Part shown: positions 62,558 through 64,000 of the stretch, piece by piece
Numbering within the stretch: the first letter of the stretch is position 1
Layout: each line of letters starts with the position of its first letter
Position numbers and translations under genes: made by a program
Notes under the pieces: model-generated
Told to the model about the DNA's origin: nothing
Databases searched by the model: none
The model's input: the letters and a program-made list of their open reading frames with translations, nothing else
Assembly (NCBI RefSeq): GCF_019039035.1
Contig: NZ_JAHNZT010000003.1
Span: 310,001-374,000 of the forward strand
Direction: 5' to 3'
DNA from: Citreicoccus inhibens
GTDB taxonomy: Bacteria; Myxococcota; Myxococcia; Myxococcales; Myxococcaceae
Length of the DNA: 64,000 nucleotides

Positions 62558-63901
62558 TCAGCCGCGGGCGCCCACGCGCCACCGGTCCTCCCGGCCACGG
62601 ACGGGCTCGAGCAAGAGCCCGTCCTCCAGGCCGCGCAGCGCCGCGCCGCTGGCCACCACGCCGGCGGACCCGGACGGCTCCACCCAGTCCGGCAAGCGCG
62701 CCAGCCCGCCCTCGGTGGAGCGCCCCGCCACGTGCACGGTGAGGCTCAGCGGGACGGGCAGGTTCGCCAACGTGCGCGCCGCGTCCAGCACCCGGGCGCG
62801 GAGTTCACGTGCCGCATCCATGTCCTCGGGCAGCGCGGCCATCGCGAGCAGACAGCCGCAGCCTTCCAGCCGCGCGTCCAGGCCCGCGTCACGCGCCAAC
62901 CGGAGCGCTCGCTCCAGGGCGGCATCGAGCGCGTCGAGCGACTCGGCGGATTCGAGCGCCTGCGCGCAGCCCTCGGCGTACAGCGCCACCGCGTGCTCGG
63001 GCGCATCGCGCGCGGACGTGCCTCGCACCGCGCCGCGCAGGTCCTCCATCAACGCATCCACGTCCGGGTAGCGCTCCTCGCGGCGCTTGCGCAGACACCG
63101 CAGCACCACCGCGTCCAACGCGGCGGGCACGGGCGCGCGCTCGCTGGGGCGAGGCGGCGGCGCGTGCAGGTGCTGCTCCTCGACTTCGTGTCGCGTGGGG
63201 CCCGGAAACGGTGGCTGCCCCGTGACGAGTTGGAAGAGGAGCACGCCGAGCGCGTAGAGGTCCGTGCGCGTGTCGGGCACCTCGCCGCGCACTTGCTCAG
63301 GGGCCATGGACAGCGGCGTGCCCATCGCCGTGCCAGTGTGGGTCAGCGTGGAGTTCCCCGGAGCGCCCGGACGCAGGCCCTTGGCCACGCCAAAGTCCAC
63401 CAGCTTCACCCGAGGCGACTCCCCGCTCCCGGCCAGGCGCACCACGTTCTGCGGCTTGAGGTCACGGTGGACGACGCCGGCCGCGTGCGCCTCGCGCAGC
63501 GCCGAGCCCACCTGCTCCATCACCTCCAGCGCTTCACGCGGGGACAGCGGCCCTCGCTGGGCCAGCTCCGCCGCGAGGTCCCGTCCCTCCAACCACTCCA
63601 TGGCGATGAAGGGGCGCCCATCCGCCAGGGTGCCGTGGCCGCGCACCTCGACGATGTGCGGGTGGCGCAGTCGCTGGAGCGTCGCCGCCTCCCGGCGGAA
63701 GCGCCGCAAGGCGAGCGGCGCGAGCGACGCGTGGGAATGCAGCACCTTCAGCGCGGCGGGCGTGCCGTCCTGCACGTGCCGCGCACGGTACAGCGAGGAG
63801 ACCGGCCCGGCGGCGTGCACGGCCACCACCACCCACGGGCCCACGAGCGCGCCGGGGCGCAGCTCCTCGCCGTACAGCGCCTCTTCCCCGGGAGGGGCCA
63901 T
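62558..63901 (-). CDS. Ser/Thr protein kinase with degenerate glycine loop
   Basis: 447-aa Hanks-type kinase. Catalytic HRDLKPQNV, DFGVAK and APEQ are present with AALKVLHS for the ATP Lys. The glycine loop reads HAAGPVSSLYRAR, not GxGxxG, so nucleotide binding may be altered. C-terminal part (about 290-447) is Ala/Leu-rich and helical with no known domain and no TM helix. ATG at 63901. Adjacent FHA activator is a natural candidate substrate reader. Confidence 0.85.
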   Translation of the reverse strand: MAPPGEEALYGEELRPGALVGPWVVVAVHAAGPVSSLYRARHVQDGTPAALKVLHSHASLAPLALRRFRREAATLQRLRHPHIVEVRGHGTLADGRPFIAMEWLEGRDLAAELAQRGPLSPREALEVMEQVGSALREAHAAGVVHRDLKPQNVVRLAGSGESPRVKLVDFGVAKGLRPGAPGNSTLTHTGTAMGTPLSMAPEQVRGEVPDTRTDLYALGVLLFQLVTGQPPFPGPTRHEVEEQHLHAPPPRPSERAPVPAALDAVVLRCLRKRREERYPDVDALMEDLRGAVRGTSARDAPEHAVALYAEGCAQALESAESLDALDAALERALRLARDAGLDARLEGCGCLLAMAALPEDMDAARELRARVLDAARTLANLPVPLSLTVHVAGRSTEGGLARLPDWVEPSGSAGVVASGAALRGLEDGLLLEPVRGREDRWRVGARG

Positions 63902-63904
63902 GCG

Positions 63905-64000
63905 CTACTTCGAGCCCCTCTTGTTCGCCACCCGCTTGCACAGCTCGGCGCCCGGGCTGGTCGAGGTGGGGTCGCACGGCATGTGGAGGAAGGTGGTCAC
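63905..64000 (-). CDS. partial gene, C-terminus only
   Basis: The last 31 codons of a gene that continues beyond the window end in TAG at 63905-63907 (…GAELCKRVANKRGSK). Two Cys residues (MPCDP, ELCKR) are visible. Its stop is 3 nt upstream of the kinase start, so the two genes are in one operon. Too short to identify. Confidence 0.55.
   Translation of the reverse strand: MTTFLHMPCDPTSTSPGAELCKRVANKRGSK

Overview
This is a very GC-rich (about 70%) chromosomal window whose gene content points to a myxobacterium of the Myxococcus/Corallococcus type. Evidence includes a DUF2378 protein (a Myxococcales-specific paralogous family), a myxococcal-type sigma factor paired with a TPR Ser/Thr kinase, an FHA-sigma54 activator next to a second kinase, many lipoproteins and secreted hydrolases, and strong third-position GC bias that opens huge false ORFs on the opposite strands. 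About 55 protein genes are supported. I recognise no rRNA, tRNA or CRISPR.

Layout. 1-10.5 kb: secreted and envelope functions (LysM murein endopeptidase, aspzincin M35 peptidase, PIN protein, subtilisin, DUF4173 membrane protein, alpha-amylase, EEP lipoprotein, GT-C membrane transferase). 10.7-18.3 kb: GtrII-like membrane protein, S9 peptidase, broken DUF2007 gene, APC permease, AbiGi-like protein. 18.3-22.3 kb: a two-gene operon of kinase and sigma factor overlapping by 4 bp; the kinase starts with a zinc anti-sigma (ZAS) motif. 22.7-26.2 kb: a secreted protein, a large inverted repeat, an IS5-like transposase remnant, and a lipoprotein/parvulin operon carrying several single-base frameshifts. 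26.5-37.9 kb: acyl-CoA ligase/ketopantoate reductase pair, peptidoglycan-binding membrane protein pair, a repetitive Thr/Lys/Ala-rich protein with an EF-hand, TPR protein, methyltransferase lipoprotein, ABC-type ATPase, and a WYL regulator (YafY type).

37.9-41.9 kb is the clearest foreign island. It is a lower-GC type VI secretion cargo cassette (DUF2169, thiolase-like protein, DUF4150 PAAR-like effector with a probable PD-(D/E)XK nuclease C-terminus, adjacent putative immunity gene). It lies between an intact WYL regulator and a 207-bp, about 94% identical duplicate of that regulator's 3' end. The island also interrupts the regulator-VOC-EVE order, and an 18-bp piece of the EVE gene is left at its other edge.

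42.2-47.7 kb: VOC and EVE proteins, coiled-coil protein, NmrA-like protein, tandem 153-aa Cys-rich lipoproteins each with its own hairpin, and a secreted protein behind a consensus sigma54 promoter. 48.1-58.4 kb: a probable lipid/sterol-like oxidation cluster (two GMC flavoproteins with a C-x2-C-x2-C-x3-C motif, alpha/beta hydrolase, GST, FAH-family protein, AttH/CrtC-like protein, DUF2378, SDR, DUF5996). Inside it the GST gene is flanked by a 32-bp duplication of the FAH gene's 3' end, a second small case of insertion next to a duplicated gene end. 58.5-64 kb: tandem outer-membrane barrels, LURP-one-related protein, FHA-sigma54 activator, kinase, and the end of one more gene.
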